Assembly: GCA_013399115.1 (NCBI GenBank)
Contig: VXAA01001428.1
Span: 1,005 to 65,004, forward strand
Length of the DNA: 64,000 bases
Source of the DNA: Anseranas semipalmata
Lineage: Eukaryota > Chordata > Aves > Anseriformes > Anseranatidae
Reading direction: 5' to 3'
Positions 1 through 16,724 of this stretch are shown in pieces. The position numbers were made by a program, and so were the translations under genes. The notes under the pieces were generated by a model, which worked only from the letters and a program-made list of their open reading frames with translations, did no database searches and had not been told where the DNA came from. Numbering within the stretch: position 1 is the stretch's first letter; the number at the start of each line of letters is the position of its first letter.

Positions 1-2277
<2,277 letters not shown>

Positions 2278-5200
2278 CTATGAAAAACACAATGGAACTT
2301 GTTAAAAAAGGATTCATGTAACAGACTTCTAAAATAATACAGTTTATGTTTTTTATACAATTTCACGCTTGATTTTTTTTTAAATTACAGTAACAGAAAG
2401 CCTTTGCAGAAATGCATGAGTCCAGTTTTATAAAGCTGAAGCAGTTTCACACTGGGGCTGCTCTCATCCTACTTCCCCTGGCGGAATTAGATTTTACACG
2501 GATCAGCTGCCTGAACCTGCTCATCTCCCAGCTACACAACTGCTAGTGCCAGATGAGGGGCAGGACAACTCTCTGACCGCAGCTGTGAAAGCAGGACTGC
2601 TCCAACTTGTACCAGCTAAAGCAACCGTGGAAGTGTATCATAAGCTCTTCTTTCTCCCTTAAATGAAAAATGAGAGCATAGACTGAAGCACCAACAAATC
2701 CCGAAATTTTACATTAACTTTACGAGCAGCATCTGCTGCAGTGTAAATGCTTTCACTTGGGCTTAAGTTTGCATGTAATTAAGAGGCACCAACATCCACA
2801 CCGAATCAAAAAGCTATGCTTAGCATGGAGGAGGAGGCGGAAGTTATCTTTTCCACAACAATCTTCTGACTGCAGAGCAGGTTACCAGAACTCAGCTCTC
2901 TCATTCCTCTAACCATTTGTTATTACATAAAGTCGACCCCTCTTCTTTAAACAATAAGGCCAAGCATGTTTCAAGCTGTGAATATCTGCTTTGAGAGTCA
3001 CTTCTTCTCAAGACTACTAGTTGATATTCAAGATCAAGAGAGGAACAAAATTTCACATACATCAGGGCTCCTCAGCTGACTTACCCCTTCTCAGAGCGCA
3101 GACTTATTCTTTTTTTTTTCCACTCAAATTCAATATATGCAGACTATGAGGCTACCTAATTTAGCACTATTAGTTCTATGCCAACAGTAGGGGCTCTAAC
3201 TTTTAGGCTGAGTAATCCCAAGGCTCAACAACCTATGGTGTCAGTTTGAGTACAAGTTTCTTAAACAGGCATTATACACTAATTTGACATTTTTATAGGG
3301 AAGTTTTTTCAGTTATTTGCACCATTTGAAACTGGTAACAATCCTAGGTATTTTTGTGAAGGACAAAAAGATTCAGGAGATTCCAGCCTTCACAACAAAA
3401 GGGCTTATAACATTTTATGTAGTCAGAACTAGGATGCCCTGCTCTACTATGGTTTGGCTTGTAAGCTCTCTACAAATAAACCTAACAAAGACAAAAACTG
3501 AAGGATCACAAAAAACAGCCTAAAAATATTAGCTGCCTTTAACAAGGAACGAGTGAAAAACCTCACAAGAATTGCTACAAAAAATTACTCTCAGCAGCAT
3601 CTGATAAAGTGAACTTTCTCTTTAAAAACTAAACAGTAATTACATAAAATTAACCTGTCAGTTCACCCTAGTACAGTAAAGAGAGTGAAATCAAACATGA
3701 AATCCTTATCTAAGGCTCCTAAACTACTCCTGTTCTTTACACACTTAAAAGGCCAGTGGGAGCTCCTTGGTCTCTCTCCCTCCCCTGCTTTCTCCAAGAA
3801 CAAGTAGTAAAGTGGTTAAAGTCCAAAAAAGCATAGCAGAACTTTGGGCATATTGAACTCATCACACCAGCAGTGGCATGACTTGAATGAAAAGGCAAAC
3901 AAGTTAAAACAAAATACTGTGGCTTTACATGTCTGTAGCTACTCACTTTATGGGATTTTGTTTTGTGGCAAACTTAAAAGCTCTTGGTGCTGTCACCAGA
4001 TAATCCTTTGAAATAAGGCAAGTCTCATTTTTTGTTTTACTTCAGAAAATAGACTTAGGGAGATCAATCCCTCAAAACTGCAGCAAGGAGCAAGTTTAAA
4101 GCACTTGACTTGTATTTGCAATTAGAACAGAAGGCGACGCAAACACGCACGCTAATTTTCCAAATTCTAAATTTTCTACCCAGACTACCAAAAGGCAACT
4201 GTCAAAATATCTTAACAATTTTATTATAAATGCTTTCATTAGGATCAAGTAATGTTTGTTTTTAATATGAGTCTAGCAATGATATGAAAGACTACCAATT
4301 ACTGAACTGTTGCAACACACACACGAAATGCCTCCTGACAGACTGGCATTTCTGAATGCTGAAGCTTGAACCACAGTTTCAGAAGGAAATAGCTTGAAGT
4401 TTTTTATTTGAATTGGCAAACTCCTTTGTTTAACCAAAGATTTTTTTACATGCAGTAAAAGTTTGGTGGGACTTCAATGTTTCAGCTTGCCTGTTTATAG
4501 ACATGGACTAGTGTATTATGCTGTACATCTGTACTTTAACAAATATGTTTCTATTGAGAAAAGGTAAGGATATTCCCCAATAATTTCATTTTCCCTCCTG
4601 AAATAATCTGGATCCTGTGACATTGAAAGATTCTGGTTTTGTTATCATCAAATACCCCCAAATTTGCAAGCGTGAAAATAGCACAAAATCATTAAAATAT
4701 TTTTTATTATTATTTGTTTTACTCTTACTCTCAGCAGCTCATGTGTCCATTATGAATTTTATGTGTCAGATTTACAGGTTTTTGAATTGCTTCAGAATTC
4801 TCTGGGATTCAAATAAAATACTACGTTAACCAGCATTATAGGCATGTCCCATTTTCTCTTTTGAAGCCTCCACACCAGAAAACCATAAAAACGTTACCTA
4901 TTAGTGCATACAGAACACTATTTAAAAAAACATTATTAAAAAGCAGCAAATGCTATATATATGAGGTAACTGTGGTAAAGAAATGCCTAGACTTGTTCAT
5001 CTGCATGAAAACAAAACCAATATCCCAGACAAACCCTAAATCCCTTCAAGCCATGTTTTTTTGGGAACTTGTTTGGCTCCAAATCAAAGTTATTTTACTA
5101 ATAATATAGGATTCATCCCATAAAAAATCTTTTCAAGGTGAAAACTAAAACCTGCCTACTTTCAGAAACTAAAATATCTACATGGTGTTGCTAGCTCTTC

Positions 5201-6121
5201 ACACTTTGATTCATTATAGCTAAAGTTTCCATGCCTTCTGGGAATCTAGCAATTGTTTATTGATATCTTCCCCATTTTAAAGCTGGCAATTGAACAGACA
5301 GTTGTTAGGACAATGGGTTTTTGGTTTCTGAAGCCCAAGTTGTCCTGACATAAAATCACTGTTTTTGCTTGCTGTAGACATGTAAGGTACTGTAGCATAG
5401 CTGAGCTGTTGCCAAAGATATGGAATAAAAAGGCTTGGCATCTATCACATACTTGACACCTAAAGAGCACAGAAGCTCTAAAATTCCTATTCCCTGTAGG
5501 CGCACTCTTAGTCTAGACAAACTGATTTCTCACACTTTTAAAATGCATTACAACACTCTATTGTGATCATTTCATCCACACAGCTCCAGCTAGTGACAGA
5601 AGAACCTGTCCTTTAAGCGACATTTCAATGGGCTAAAGCTCCCGCTCCAAGATTCCATTAAAACAATATAATACTTGAAAAGAACTGTGCTGCACTGGGT
5701 TGAACTCTCTACTGTGTCTTCAGAGCTTTGTTCTGAGTTCAAGTTTTCATTGAAACTACCTGTGAACCAACTTTCCAAAACAATGATGTTTTTGACAGCT
5801 AGTTTCACACTACTATCTTTTCCTTTTAAGTATTCTTTACTGAATTTTGCTCTATTAGCATATAAAAATATTAGTGAGGTGTTCAGCATTACAAATTCTA
5901 AATAATAAGGTGACAACATAAAAGACTTGAGATTTGAGCTGTGTATCTTTGCTGTACTAAAAATTAACAACACTGCTTCATGTTTTTAATGCAGGCTATC
6001 ATCTAAAAGATGAATTCTGACCATTTTGTTTTCCATAATATATATGCACACATTTTTTTAATAGTAACTTCTAATTTTTTTAATATCCATGTGTGGCAGT
6101 TTGGTTCCTGAAATAAGCTGA

Positions 6122-6457
6122 GAGGGACGAAACATTTATTTAAGCAGCAGAAATCACACCAAATTGCTTATAAACCAAGCGGAGTTTGTGTCTTTATTAC
6201 AACTTATGCTACTTAATACTTGTCATGGTGGAAAGGCTAGTAAAGATGTTCTGGAAGATGTAATAAAAAATGATGAAAGTGCTATACAGCAGGAAGAAAA
6301 ACTAGTACACAAGCGCAGTGTCAATGAAAGCAGGAATCGGCATAAAGATGACTTTTAAAGGAAAAGAAAATTTCTTTAAGTACTCCACTAATAACACAAA
6401 CTCCAAAGGAGACAAGGAATCGAACTCTGTAATTCCAGGCAAAGAGACAAAATGATG
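6122..6457 (+). other. Unassigned open frame broken by an apparent frameshift
   Basis: On the plus strand, antisense to NDUFS4, a frame stays open from 6122 to a TAA at about 6356. It is hydrophilic in its second half, with peptides such as KASKDVLEDVIKNDES and KLVHKRSVNESRNRHKDDF. Skipping one base in the run of T near 6354 continues as KGKENFFKYSTNNTNSKGDK and stops at about 6455. There is no ATG at the start of the open frame and I recognise no family. It may be a remnant of a processed pseudogene, an old mobile-element protein, or chance. Evidence is limited to codon-like composition and the suggestive shift. Confidence 0.15.
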
Positions 6458-6593
6458 GAGAATATCTCTGAAAAGAAGTATTTTTGAACGGATGAGTCAG
6501 GTGTTCATAAAGGTATCATATTTCAACTCTGACATTTCTCTCCGTGCATAGGCAAAAACTGTACATAAACATTATCAACTATACTGTTTAGCG

Positions 6594-6623
6594 TCCCCCC
6601 CTCCCCCCTCCCTTTTTTTTTTT
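6594..6623 (-). repeat. 30-base pyrimidine tract; G-quadruplex-prone on the NDUFS4 sense strand
   Basis: The plus strand carries T, seven C, T, six C, T, three C, then eleven T without a purine. The minus strand, which is the sense strand of the NDUFS4 pre-mRNA, therefore has an A run followed by G runs of three, six and seven separated by single A residues. That is enough guanine for a four-stranded G structure. The homopyrimidine/homopurine nature could also support triplex formation. Function is not shown. Confidence 0.6.
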
Positions 6624-9600
6624 AATAAAGGAAACAGGGAACAAGCAATGGGAAGTTGATGTCAAAACACAGAAAAACCTCCCAGCAAGCTTCCCGCAAC
6701 CACCCAGGATTTAGAGTCTTGCTAGCCGCTCTCTTTTCAATACCAGAATTTCACACATTTCAATGACCATTATGACTTCAAAGAATCAAATTTTCATCAT
6801 TGTCCGTCATCTGCCGGTTGATTTGTATAAAGGAGTTCTTCTGCATGCACTCCGGACAAAGGGCTCCTTACTTTCGTGGCTATATATCAAGTTTAAAAGT
6901 TCTGTTTGTGACAGTTGTGTCTGTGGTAAATTAGGGTAACACTGAAGGAGTGCAGCTGCTCGGCAGGAACCTCCTTTTTGGCACCATTTCACTTAAATAA
7001 AAACTGAATAATTAGCTTCTGCCTTTATTAAACCACAAAAATGCCACTGGCCTTAGTAATTACTTCCGGTTGCCCCACCTACTTAACCTCAAGAGTTTAC
7101 ACTTGTTAGAAAGGAGGGAAAGGAGAAGTTTTCTGTACTTTATAGGAGTTCACAGCAGCTTGCTCACCTCCCCACCCCCAGCATGTTTTACCAGCCTAAG
7201 TGCATGAAGTTTTGCTATGAAATCATGTTGCAATACACTTTCTGTAGGAGCTGCTATATCAAAGCACAGACCGGCCTGCATAATACCTACCAAATAGCTG
7301 CTGTGAAAGAAGCTTTTTATTTAGTGGGCTCAGCTGCTTGGGCTGGAAGTCAGGAGGAGAACATTTACATTTCTACATTTCACTACAGCATTTTTGAAAT
7401 AAGTGTAAGAGAACAAAGTCTACTATGCAAATTGTGAATGGAAGAATGGAGCAGAATGAACTCAATATGGTCAGACAACATTTATCTAACAGCCATAGAC
7501 ATAACAAGGGGAAAAAAAGCATATTTGCCCTTAGGAAAGTCTGTATCACGCAGAATAGAGTTTTCTTTGAGGCTTCACAATCTTTTTGCATTATAACAGT
7601 AATCTGTGAACAGCATGTGTTACCCATAATGTGTTCTCCCATTTAACCATGCTGTGGAACAACTAATACAAAAGTTCCGAAAAGCATTAAAAAAAAGCGT
7701 ATTTAAAAAAAAAAAAACCACCAGAAAACCAAACACTGTAAACATGTGACAGGATTCTTAATAATAATGATGGCAAGAAAGCTTTTATTTAAAGAAAATC
7801 TTTAAAAGTTGTCACACTACTGGAATCACCATAAGTTCATTATAATACTGTTTAGTCTACATGCTGCTACTATGGAAAGGAGGTGTCAGCATCTAACACA
7901 GTTCAACATCTGCAAGTGCAGCTAGCTTCAGCAAACTCTACTCATCTGTTTGTATTTCACAGCTGAGGAGTTGCTACTTTAACAGCCCCAATGGCCAAAC
8001 TTTTGCTGTTTTCGCACAACCTCCTTGAGAATGTCCCTGTCATTCCATTGCACAAAGGCTCATGCAACTTTCCGAGTATTTCACGTGCCCAATATTATTT
8101 CATGCTGGTTGAATGAGATACAACAAAAATCACAGCATACCACACTCCACACACCATTAAATCAACGTCATTTGGATTTGTTCAGAAAGAACATGATGAA
8201 AAAGTAAGCAGGCATAATTGATTGGACTTTGGAAAATCCCACCTGCTTTGTACAAATTTGAATGCGACTTCATAAAAATAAGTAGAAGACTTCCCTCTCA
8301 CCAACCCATCTTTCAGTTCCTGAAACGCTTTATTTATATGCTGTTACATTCCCAAATTGTGTATTCACGTTTGTGTCTTGCAAAAGTAATAGAAAAATTA
8401 TATTTACAGAAGTGATTAATGCTAAAATGTATGGCAAAAGCTGCTGAGTTGTACTTTTGTGAGTTTAAACATAATACTTAAAATAAAAACAAAAATATAA
8501 GATTTTGCATCTTGCATCTACTGGTACTCTGAAAAACCTCAAAGCAGAGAGGAATTTTTTTTGACAAACCATAATGCATGATAAACATGCAGAAAATACC
8601 TACCATTCAGCCTGTACTTTTGATGGACAGGTAAACAACATTTTAGAAAATTAAAAATAAAGCATTGAAAACAAAGTCCCACCTTCAGCACAGACAGATA
8701 TTTCATGCTTAGTATAGTTGTTTCTGCCAAGAAAGAATCAAAGAACAAGATAAAAACTATTATTATTTAATTATTAAGAATTCATTCTTTTCCTGTAACA
8801 GTACCTCTTAGTTTTGCAAATGTTGTCTGCATAAATGTCATGAAATTAAAGAAAAGAAGAATCAAATATCTGATTTTACATTTCACAGTTAGTCCATATG
8901 ACTGAAATTAAGAAAATCACTATTAAATGGAGGGAGTATGGGTGAATAAGGGAGGAAAAAGGGAAGAAGAATATATTTCACAAAAATAAATTGATGTTGC
9001 TACTAGTAGTCATCTGAGACTTCAGTGTGTCATGATATTCTTCAGATTGAGGAAATTATAAACAGGGTGCTTATCTAGAACAAGGTAGGAAAAAAGCCTC
9101 TGAATTATTTATAGCAGGTCTTGTAAACTACTTTCTTGCAACAGAGGAAGATTTAGATAGCACATATTATCTAGAACTCATTCAAAGCATGTGTAAACAC
9201 ATCTTTTGCTTCTACACATACAAGTGGCTGGCTTTTTTTTTTTTTGTCATTACCTGTGAGGCATTTAAAAATACATACGTTTCTACAGTCAACAATTTTT
9301 TAAAAATTCTATAGAAACATCACAATCCTCAGATTAAAAAAAGAGCAAAAAATCAAGAAGTTAAGAATAAGACAACGGCAGAGTTCTTAGACCATAAACT
9401 TTCAAATAAAAGCAGAGGCACTCTTAGTTTACCTGCATTTGGAAAGGCTGCCAGTGTACAAAAAGTAGTTTTGATAATGGACAGCCAAACCTCCAGCCAG
9501 CAGCTCACTGATATTGGGAATAATTTCTGTATTTTTTGTGTGGTTCTGATACTATTTTACTGAAGTCCTTGTTTTTAACATTCATTAAAAGTTACCTGTA

Positions 9601-12600
9601 CTTATGTGTATGTATTTACAAAATACCGTTTTCTAGAAATTCTGTCATAAACAAGAAAATAAACAGTTCTGACCTGCTTTATGCCCATTTGAAAACCCTA
9701 CAAAACCTCCCATTAAGAAATTTTCCAAATAAGGCCCTGGTAGAGCTCCCACATTCTGACACCGCTTGTTTCATCATGTTCAGCCTTTGGAGGGGACGGA
9801 GTCTAACACGTGTTAGATGTGTGGTTGGTGTGCCTTCTCACAGTTTGCTGGAAAAGCTCCCTTACCAGTTCAAGCTGCACAAGACCCAAGGGAGCACAGC
9901 ATTCAGAAGCTGACATTGAATTGGGACACTACTTACACATAAGCAGTGCAATTGCTGCTTTGAAGCAGAACACCTGGGCTTTTACTGAGCCAATCCATAA
10001 TGTGGACAGCAAAGGTCTGAGCTGTTGAGTTCAAATTTGGATGTGTGGCAAAATTTTAAGACTTGATAACTTTAGTAAGATTTCCTACGATGAAGTTGTA
10101 ACATCACTACAGTATATGAATATAACAGCTACTGTGGATTCAATTTAACTAGCCAGCAATCTCCCTAAGCTGGTAGCTAGAGCACAGAATGATAACATAT
10201 TTTTAAAGAATTCCATGATTATGCATTCCAGTGTTCTTTTCCTTTCACCTCCCAACTGCCAGTTTATTCCCTCCTTAATAGTAATTGTGGAACACTGTTT
10301 AACTTGAAGCGTTAAGATAACTATTTAGGCTTTTGTTTATCAAAAAAAAAAAAAATGTTACCAAAGGTGTGGGGGGGGAAGCAAAGCATTTTCAAGTTTA
10401 ATTTGACAATACTATCACAGTAGTGCATGGTCTGCTACTAAGAACAATATCCAGAAATCCTGAGTTTATGTAAACCAATGCCTGCCTCCATTGTGATGCA
10501 TGTTCTCTATTCTTTACATCTCCTACATAATTAAAGTGATTTCTGTAACAGATCTTTGTCACAAAGTAACAAGTGGTTTGAGACACAAGGGAGAAAAACA
10601 GGAAGCACAAATCCCCAGTCAAGAAATGCAAATTTAGAGACCCCTGTTGGTGTGTGGTTTTTAGAAGAAAAGTTGCATTTAAGAAGCCAGAAGGAAGCCA
10701 GACCTGTTAAAAGATGTACCTGACCCTAATGCAAGATGTAATGCTTCTATGTAATATGCATGGACTTCAAAAGTTGAAAGCGGGTGCCAAATAGTGTATA
10801 CAATTTCCATACACAGCAGGTAGTGAAGCAAGAAAAGAAGAGACACAGTTACCCTCGTTAAGGAGATGCACAATAGAGAACTGTTATGCAGTGTTTGCAT
10901 ACTGAAGGTCTATGCATCAGGGATGCTGCGGCTATTAACAGCTTAAATGTTCACTGTATTTTGTTAATTAATGCACATAGCTTTTAAGCCTTCGATATGT
11001 TTTAGGAGGATCTTTTCTAACTGTAACACATTCATTATTCCCTGGTAAATTCATGGGGCTTCAACTGTTTAATCATAATCCATAAATACATGGCTGAATA
11101 ACACTGGACAAAAGACGTTTCTTTAAATGTACCTATATGGTTAAAATGGAAGCTTTCTACAATCTCTCTGTAAAAAGCAGAATCATAAATAGAATGTATT
11201 AGTGTTATTTTACAAGCTGTTTTTAGCTTGCTCTATCTAGACGTTTGTCATTGGAATTTGTGCTTTGGCCTTTATATGCTTGGCCTCTAAGGTTACTTAA
11301 AAGGCAGAAATCATGGTCTCGTATCTTCTAATACAATAGAGAAACCTGTCATGAAGATAAAAAACTTGGTATTCAAATTCAGTAATTCAACTTGATCCAC
11401 TACAGCTTTCCTTTCAGTTTTCTGTTACTGTGGGAAAAAAAATCAAAGGAGACTACAATGTACAATTATGTTTACTAAACAGTGATAAAATAGCAAGAAT
11501 TTGTTTTGGAAACAGACTTTACAGAAGACAATATTCAACTTCTGACTTATCAGACAGCCAGAATCATTTGACCCAAGAATGCTTTCAAATGTAGCAGGCA
11601 TGGCATCAAAAATATGGTCACTTGTAGCGTTATTTTTTCACACGAATATTCCAGAACATACATAAAATGAGTCTGTAAGGAAAAACTATCCAGTTTTCAT
11701 ATGCTGGTAACAGGAATTACTCATCATATTCTTCTTCTTCTTATTTTTTTTAACATTTGCAACATAATTATAACATCTCAAAATAAGATACAGTATTCAT
11801 TCTGTATGTCTTTGTCAGGGTGTTGTCAGTAGAAAATCTGGTAGAAATTTTGGTACAAAATTGGTAGAAATTCCTTAAGGCTCATGCTCTTCTCATTTCT
11901 TAACCTAGTTTTCAGGCTAATAGATAATAGGATAAAAATTATTTCCCCATCAAGCAAAGATTTTCTTTTGCACAAAAAATAAACAGATGGGCTTTAAAGA
12001 ATGAATAACACTGAGTATGTCAAAACCAAACATAAGAGATTGAGAACTTCCCTACAGTGCATGCGAGACTTCACAAGACAAGAACTAAAAAAACTCTGTG
12101 GTCTGAGCATCAGTTGCTCTCTCCATGGTCCATGTCCTCACTTAACACAGTTTAACGTTTCTGATTTGAGAAAACAACCCCCTAAAGTAACTCAAGGGCA
12201 CCTAACAAGCTGTCAAGAGTTGGAAGAACATCTGTTTCCATTTCATCATTGATCATCTGAGTAGAAACAGGTAGTAGTTAAGAAGCACCAAGCTCTCCTG
12301 CAGCATGCCCAGTCCCATGGGATTACTGGGCTGCAGCTTTCCCTTCCAGACAAGGAAAGCTTTTTCTTTCTGACTTAATTAAACAATTCAGCTAGAACTT
12401 CAAGACTAGAAACAGCTTTCAGGTCTGTGCACAGAACTTTCTCAGACAGTAAGCAGGACATGTGTCTTATCTATCTAAACTTGGATTTACTACACAAATG
12501 CAGAAAGAGGCATTTTAGTGAATAGAAAAACAAGGGCTCTACAAGGACTTGTTTATTCACTATTCTTCACAAGACAAAAAGAATTCATGTCATCTACAGA

Positions 12601-15600
12601 AATATTTCGTAACAGGGGATACTAACTTAAGCATTCTAGACAAGGTTAGGGTAATGGCATTGTTTATGAGAACATGAAAATATGACCTAGTCTTAAAAAG
12701 CAAAACTACTAAACAGAACAGCTCCAAAAATGAAGTTACTTCTTACTCCTCTTGATTACTAGACTGTATCAACAGCTTACTTTTATTCTTTCTAGCTGAT
12801 TAGAAACACTGCTTGCATATTTAGACTTACAAAACCAAACAAGCATTTGCATGTTGAATAACCCCTTGGAAACCAGACAAACTAAACATGGCATAATGAT
12901 ACTCCTTTTATTTGGAACAGCCATCGTAGCAAGCTCTTCAGAATGAGTATTCCTTGATAGAAAATAAAGTACTGTGTAATGAAACAAAAAAATCTCCTGC
13001 ACCCTTCAAGGAGACATATTCTTTGACCCAGTGCTCCCAGACTAAAGCCTTGAAATTTTTGCACAAGAATGCTGCATGAAGGAAGTCCAGACAAAACAGA
13101 CACTCGAGATGTTAGGAGGTTGTGTAACCTCAATCTCAGTCACTCCTCCTTCCAATACCCAGCAGAGACAGCACTACCATGCACCAAAAGAAAAGGCTCT
13201 CAGAGGTAGAAATCCAAATCATTTACCCTATCCTAAAACCAAACAAACCTATGTAGGGATAAGGGTGCAATTGCAGCTTATTGATACAAATATGTATCAA
13301 TTCATACTAGGTTCTGGGCTACTTGCAAAATATACAGTTTTCTAAAATGGAAAAAACAAAAACAAAAACAACATTATCTTAAGCTGCAGTTTATTTATGG
13401 CTCTTGAAAGACAGCTAAATGTCATGACATTTTCTGTAGTTTCTAAAGCTGTTCAGAGGTATAGGAAGCTTCTTCGTCTTGTGGAGTAACTTGCTGCCTG
13501 CAGACATTCTTACAGAAAGCTGTCTATCGGTATCTAGCCAACCAGGTTTTCTAAACCATCGCAAGCTTCATCAAACTACAATTGCTTACAAAAACAAGTT
13601 GTAGCAAGCAGCACAGGCTGAACTGAGCTAGGATATTCCAATGAAAGAAGGATTTAATTACAAAACATACTGACTTAGCACTAAAAATGTGTAAATAGCT
13701 AGATAATCCATAGCTATACACACACACCCCTACACCTGAGCTTGTACTGTACTCAAGACCAAATGCAACTACCAGTCAAAACTACAAAAGAAGAAACTGC
13801 CCTGTTATTTAAAACAAATATCACTGTTTAGACATAAGCATATTGCTCTGGTAGACCAGTGTGGTGTACTTGAAGTAAGAAGGAACCATCCCCCAAACCA
13901 TTAAAACCTTTAAATATTAAATGTCACATCAACAGTTTGACAAAATCATCCAACACAGCCTTTTTCTACCCAGAGCAGAATTTGTTAGTCTTCACCAGGA
14001 AAAAAAAAGAAAAAGAAATAGAAAAACAATGTTTTTAAAGATCGTGTTTTCCAGTAGAAAATGCACACACACAAATAAACTATCAGTGATTATAAAAAGA
14101 ATAAAGGCATTTAAGTACATAACTCAAGTCCACACTTAAATTAGACACTTATAATTCAAGTAGATGCATATATATTTTTACTTGAAAATACTTAATTTTC
14201 TGTTTTGAATATTTCACTTTTATTGAAAGAATACATTTAATTTTGAAGTACTTTAGAATGTGACTTAATATCTTAAACACCTTCTGCACTGGTGACTAAT
14301 ACCATTCAAGTGTCAAACATCACAGTTACGGATGACCAAATGTCAACTAAACACTATGTACTGAATATGAAGTTAAATGACACAAAACACACCGTACTAA
14401 ACATTTTCTATACCACCAGCAAAACACTTTTAATCTATCCTGAATCCTGAGTACAATATAGAGTTCAAATAACCCGGCCACCTGCTTATTTCACACAACT
14501 GTGATGGAAGAAAGTACCTTTTCAAGACACAGGCCATATACAAGGCCATTTTGGCCAAAGATAGTTGTTTCTCAAAATATATCCACAAGGAAAAGGGTGG
14601 AAAAACACTTTTTCTAACCTTGCCTCACATAACAGGCTTGACTGTTCATTTTCAGTCATTCTTCATTATTCTGAAATAAAATAGAAGCTGCTGATCTAAT
14701 TGAGAGAAAAAAAAAAACAACAAATAGAAGGAATACAACCTACAAGACAGAAGTTTGGGACCAGGTGGAGGGGAAGGGTGGTGGTACCTCCGTCTGAATC
14801 CTCATTCAGGTTCCTATTAGGGTACCTCATATCCTTTGAATATGACTACTCCATATCACAGAGTCATACATATGAGGCACACAAAATTTTCTAAGTTACA
14901 TTCCTCATCTAAAGAGAAATGCTATCCTAAACTGAATCCTTTACGGTAACCAGCTGAATAAATACTGCAGTTAGAGTAGATTAAATGAAGAAAAGATTAT
15001 TCTAAATTCTTTTATCCTGTTAAAATGCTTTAGAAACAGCTTGAACCCTGAAGGAATAACTCACAAAGGGTTAACAGCATTTTGAAAAACCAAAACATAG
15101 AACATCCACTATATCCTTATTATCTAACACAGTTGTAATGCTTGGAGAATTCTTGGCTGAATAGTAGTTTCAAGAAAAGGAAATCTAGTAAGCCTGTCTT
15201 TAATAAGTGCACGCTTTGCCAAGTATTTCTCTTCACTGAGTTGCAAAAACAGCTCCTATAAGCAGTCTTCAAATGCAATGTCACATTGTCTTGCACGTAA
15301 CTTTATGACACATTACTGCTTTGTTTTTCAGAGTAAAGTATATTATAAACTCTTGGTTCTTGGGAAAGGCTGCTAGGAACAATCACACTTTAAAAAGCAT
15401 GTTAAAGCTTGATTTGCTATATCCTTTGTTCCACAGTACTAGACTATCAGATTGATATCTGAAGAAGTTTCATCATTCCAGGCTATTTTTCACTTGTTTG
15501 TATATTTTATTTTGAACTGCAGTATTATCCCTGTTTATTATAATATACATATAGTCCACACTTCTCTATTCAAACAGAGATCATACAATTTCACTACTTT

Positions 15601-16691
15601 CCAAGCCTCACCAAAACTGGGGTTTGGATGAAGGTGAACAAACTATGACTCAATCCTGAAAACACTGTGTGATGTTTGCTAGTATTGCAGTCTTGTAGAA
15701 AAAATGGACTGGAGTATTTCCGCAACTGGTTATTGAAAGTCCATGGATGCTTTTTTTTCCCCAAAGAGGTTTGTGTTCTGAGAACCCTACTAATACACGG
15801 CTACTCCTGGATTAGCCCGTAGTAAACACTTATAACAGACACTAACTGTTACCTATGGACAGCCAAGAGGAAGCTGCTAAGACTCTTCATCCTGATTTCA
15901 CAATAGTTATTAAACAGTTTTGGCCTAGGCTGCTGCACTATGCAGCACTGACTGCTACTCTTGAACATGATCTGAAAAGTTAAACTGCTCATCTCCAAAA
16001 AAAGGGTTAGATTTTCTATGCCAAATTCAATGTATACTGCAGCATGTAAGGTATCTTCAATGACAGTTATGTAGAAGTTCATCTACAATCAGAAGGAAAC
16101 TGGTCCTCTACTGATCTTAAGTACTGAGACTTCTGAACCATTGCTGAAAAAAGCTTAATTAACAGTATAGACAAAACTGAACAATTTCAGGGCAGCAGCT
16201 GAAATGTCAATAGCATTATTGTAGTTAGCCTGTCATGCTTGTAATACAGCCTACGTGTTCCCACAATGCTGCAAAAACCACTTTAGTACCATTTCAATTG
16301 CACTTGATAGCACTGCTCTTGAATGCTCAACTCTGTGTAGCAACCCTTCGTATTTCATCTTGGCCTAATACAGAATAAAAACATCTGTGAGATGGCTGCA
16401 ACTAATAGCTGATCCATAACCACTGTTCCACAATGTTTCTAGCATCTCCCCAGTGACCAAACTCTACAACTGTGCTTGTGTTCATTTTTGCTTTGAGCCA
16501 CGGCTTATACGTTACTAGTGGAATATACAGCTTTTGAGATGCAAAGGATATTTTCTGCCAGTTGCTCTAATTTTGAAATATTCTTGCAATATTGGTATCA
16601 TTTAACCATCACAGAAAAGTCCTTTCAGGGCAAATATTTGGGGGTAATTTGGTATGTCACCTACCAGTTGCAGACAGCAACTTTCACAAAT

Positions 16692-16724
16692 GTGTCTAGC
16701 CTGCAGAAACTCCAGGCTAGACAC
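16692..16724. repeat. Perfect 12-bp inverted repeat, 9-base loop
   Basis: The arms GTGTCTAGCCTG (16692-16703) and CAGGCTAGACAC (16713-16724) are exact reverse complements around the loop CAGAAACTC. The motif lies in NDUFS4 intron 2 and would fold as a hairpin in RNA of either strand. No surrounding element explains it and no function is assigned. Confidence 0.7.

Noticed and set aside
9802..9817. 16-bp perfect palindrome TCTAACACGTGTTAGA with a central CACGTG E-box
   Set aside because: About one palindrome of this length is expected by chance in 64 kb, and an isolated E-box in an intron is not evidence of function.
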